From Methylosinus sp. LW4 (GTDB lineage: Bacteria; Pseudomonadota; Alphaproteobacteria; Rhizobiales; Beijerinckiaceae), in NCBI RefSeq assembly GCF_000379125.1, contig NZ_KB900626.1, positions 498,014 through 562,013 on the forward strand: a stretch of DNA of 64,000 nucleotides, given 5' to 3'. A program made the position numbers and the translations under genes. Positions 62,399 to 64,000 of this stretch are shown piece by piece (the stretch's first letter is position 1; every line of letters starts with the position of its first letter). The notes beneath the pieces were generated by a model that saw nothing but the letters and a program-made list of their open reading frames with translations, made no database searches and was not told the origin of the DNA.

Positions 62399-63220
62399 CT
62401 AGCTATAGGACCCCAATTCGTAGAGCTCGACGCCGAGCGCCTCGCTGCATGCGTCCAGAAAGCGGCGCGACAGTTTTCCTTCCTTTCCGTCTTCGATGGC
62501 GGGAGGAATGGATTTCTCGCAATCTATCGCCACGGCGAAGCGATAGCATATGCCGCCATGGATCGTCTGGCTCTCGCCGGTGGCGCCATTGGTGAATGTG
62601 ACGAGCCTTTCCCGAGGCTCGAAACGCGCGCCGCAGGAGGGGCAGAGGCGCCGAATCGCGACGTCCTCGAACGGCGCGCGCGAATAGGAGAGGTCCTCGC
62701 CGCATCGGCAATGCGGGTCGACCGTCCCGGTATCGTCGTAGCAATTGATCGTCTCGGTGCGGAAATCCTCACTGGCTTCGATGAGCAGCCGATAATTCGG
62801 CGGATCGTCGCGGCTCGGGCGCTGCTCGAATGGATAGGCAAGGCCATTGGCGAGCGGGTCTTCGATCGTCCAGCCGACAGTCACCGCGCGATCGGCCAGC
62901 GCGGCGAAGGATTCCTCGGTGAGAGGAACGGCGAAGGGCCGCTCGACATCCACGAGATCGAGAACAGGGGGCTGCTCCGGCGCTTTGGAGCCGAATATTC
63001 GCTTCCACCAAGGCTTCGGAGGCTCCTGCGCGGCCGAGGTCGTTCGTTCGGCGGCCTCGCGACGCCAATCGTCGAGTAAATAGCTCGGGCCGTCGCCCGC
63101 TTCGGGCCGCGGAATGAAGCGCGCGGCAGCCAATGCGTCGATGAGCGCTGCAATGCGCTGGGGCTCGGGACGAAAGGAATTGTCCAGCGGAATCAGATAG
63201 TGCACGTAATAAACGCCCAT
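62399..63220 (-). CDS. Uncharacterised protein with a zinc-ribbon-like region
   Basis: A protein of about 273 residues (280 from an alternative start at 63241). The N-terminus YYVHYLIPLDNSFRPEPQRI and the middle EQPPVLDLVDVERPFAVPLT suit a soluble domain. Residues around 175-215 contain CRCGEDLSY and LCPSCGARFEPRERL, a probable zinc ribbon of the C-x-C...C-x2-C type, followed by a FTNGATGESQTIHGG segment. I recognise no family. Its 3' end is close to the rpmI hairpins. Not in an evident operon. Confidence 0.7.
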   Translation of the reverse strand: MGVYYVHYLIPLDNSFRPEPQRIAALIDALAAARFIPRPEAGDGPSYLLDDWRREAAERTTSAAQEPPKPWWKRIFGSKAPEQPPVLDLVDVERPFAVPLTEESFAALADRAVTVGWTIEDPLANGLAYPFEQRPSRDDPPNYRLLIEASEDFRTETINCYDDTGTVDPHCRCGEDLSYSRAPFEDVAIRRLCPSCGARFEPRERLVTFTNGATGESQTIHGGICYRFAVAIDCEKSIPPAIEDGKEGKLSRRFLDACSEALGVELYELGSYS

Positions 63221-63470
63221 GCGCGCGCTCGCTCGGACCATAAGGCCTAAAGAGACAACATGCGCGGCCGCAGCGATGCGTCTTACGCCGTTTGGCTACC
63301 GCAACCTCGATGTGGTGTCGAGCGTCGGCGGGCGTCGCGGCTCCACGCCGCTCGAGCGCCGCCCTGCCGAACGCGAAGCCCGCCGGAGCCGGCCGCTGCG
63401 CTCTTTTCTGAAACGACAGGGGAGCGTATAGAGTGGCCCGACGCCGCAACGCAAATCGTTCGGTCGAGGC

Positions 63471-63546
63471 GCCGGTTTAGCTCAGCTGGTAGAGCAACTG
63501 ATTTGTAATCAGTAGGTCGCGGGTTCGAATCCTGCAACCGGCACCA
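63471..63546 (+). tRNA. tRNA-Thr (anticodon TGT)
   Basis: A 76-base tRNA with encoded CCA. Acceptor stem GCCGGTT pairs with AACCGGC; the D arm is GCTCAGCTGGTAGAGC; anticodon stem-loop CTGATTTGTAATCAG with anticodon TGT (reads ACA and, wobbling, ACG); the T arm has GGGTTCGAATCC. No intron. Confidence 0.98.
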
Positions 63547-63911
63547 ATTAAGCATATGAAAAATAAGCGTTATTTTGTGTCTGCGACCCGGCAAAATTCG
63601 GCGCGTGAATTCACGTCACCACATTGTCACCAATTTCAGCCCCGGAGCCATCCAAGCTCGCCGAGGTTGGGGGCGCCCCTCGACACTGACTGGATGGCGC
63701 AGCGAGCGGCGCAGGAGCGCGACGGATGCGCCTCTGAAGTCGCAGTCCAAGCCAGTGCGCGTGCGCGGCCGAAATGCTGGCGACGCCGAGCGTCGAGCAT
63801 CAACGACGCATCACGCAGGCCGCCAGCGTTCTCCCTGGGAGGGGGAATGCGAAGGCGCCAACCACCCCTCTATCACACCGTCGGCGCCGCCGAGGGCCAA
63901 GGTAGCCTCCG
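63547..63911. other. 365-base stretch after tRNA-Thr without a gene
   Basis: No convincing coding region. A perfect 12-base palindrome CGTGAATTCACG (63604-63615) and several TCACCA/TCACC repeats follow the tRNA, the usual neighbourhood of integration sites, but no integrase or second tRNA 3' end is visible in the window. Confidence 0.4.
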
Positions 63912-64000
63912 TCATTGCGCTTCTAGGGCGAGGGCGATGCCTTGCCCGCCACCAATGCAGAGTGTGACGACGCCACGCCTGAGGCCGTCCCGCCGCATCG
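63912..64000 (-). CDS. Thiolase (acetyl-CoA acetyltransferase), C-terminal fragment at window edge
   Basis: Only the last 28 or so residues are visible on the minus strand: RRGVVTLCIGGGQGIALALEAQ then TGA. The CIGGGQGIA segment holds the second catalytic cysteine of thiolases and is unmistakable. The gene continues beyond the window. It could be a beta-ketothiolase of PHB synthesis or fatty acid degradation. Confidence 0.88.
   Translation of the reverse strand, partial: MRRDGLRRGVVTLCIGGGQGIALALEAQ

Noticed and set aside
63575..63967. A 130-codon plus-strand open frame after tRNA-Thr
   Set aside because: It runs into the antisense strand of the thiolase end and has no recognisable motif.

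Overview
The window is GC-rich (coding regions roughly 65-70% GC by eye) and reads like an alphaproteobacterial chromosome, most probably a Rhizobiales species near the methylotroph/methanotroph genera Methylocystis and Methylosinus. The evidence is the his gene order followed by a type I pantothenate kinase, minCDE with a CtrA-type box, an Omp25-type barrel domain, and heavy use of GTG starts with ATGA/GTGA overlaps. Genus placement is inference; no 16S rRNA or methane/methanol oxidation gene is present.

Layout. 1-3.2 kb: end of a TonB-dependent receptor, cobS and dusA. 3.8-9.4 kb: an orphan bufferin-like peptide, a LysR regulator, several small redox or detoxification enzymes (AhpD-like, SnoaL-like, PNPOx-like, SDR, alpha/beta hydrolase) and a CGNR-type regulator. 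9.8-14.9 kb: a receptor fused to a second outer-membrane barrel, followed by its own exbB-exbD-tonB. 15.0-19.5 kb: a minus-strand operon of three GT4-type glycosyltransferases and a coiled-coil protein. 19.9-21.8 kb: minCDE. 22-29.5 kb: an SGNH hydrolase; an operon of a parvulin-like protein and three diverged HupE/UreJ proteins, divergent from a secreted DUF3604 (PHP-like) protein; then a small membrane protein and a 2OG-Fe(II) oxygenase-like protein. 29.5-33.6 kb: a fused transporter/spermidine-synthase protein, an ABC-2 permease without ATPase and a small secreted protein.

33.6-46.9 kb holds a nearly complete type II secretion system in several blocks: prepilin peptidase (+), gspJ-I-H-F-E (-), two exported proteins (+), gspL-M-C/N-D (+) and gspK-G (-). 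The secretin carries a lipobox. 47.1-48.7 kb: a cytosine-5 methyltransferase with a Vsr endonuclease. 48.8-53.4 kb: hisB-DUF2628-hisH-hisA-hisF-hisE-coaA. 53.4-57.9 kb: a methyltransferase, an AhpD-like protein, two transporters and a PRC-barrel protein. 57.9-58.7 kb: a DUF1778/GNAT toxin-antitoxin pair. 58.8-63.2 kb (minus strand): lpd, a glycosyltransferase with NPDV repeats, rplT, rpmI and a zinc-ribbon-like unknown. 63.5 kb: tRNA-Thr(TGT), and the window ends in the 3' end of a thiolase gene.

The best candidates for something undescribed are the receptor-Omp25 fusion with its private energizer, the three-HupE/parvulin/DUF3604 locus, and the orphan bufferin-like peptide. All statements come from reading the sequence and from family knowledge; no database search was run.
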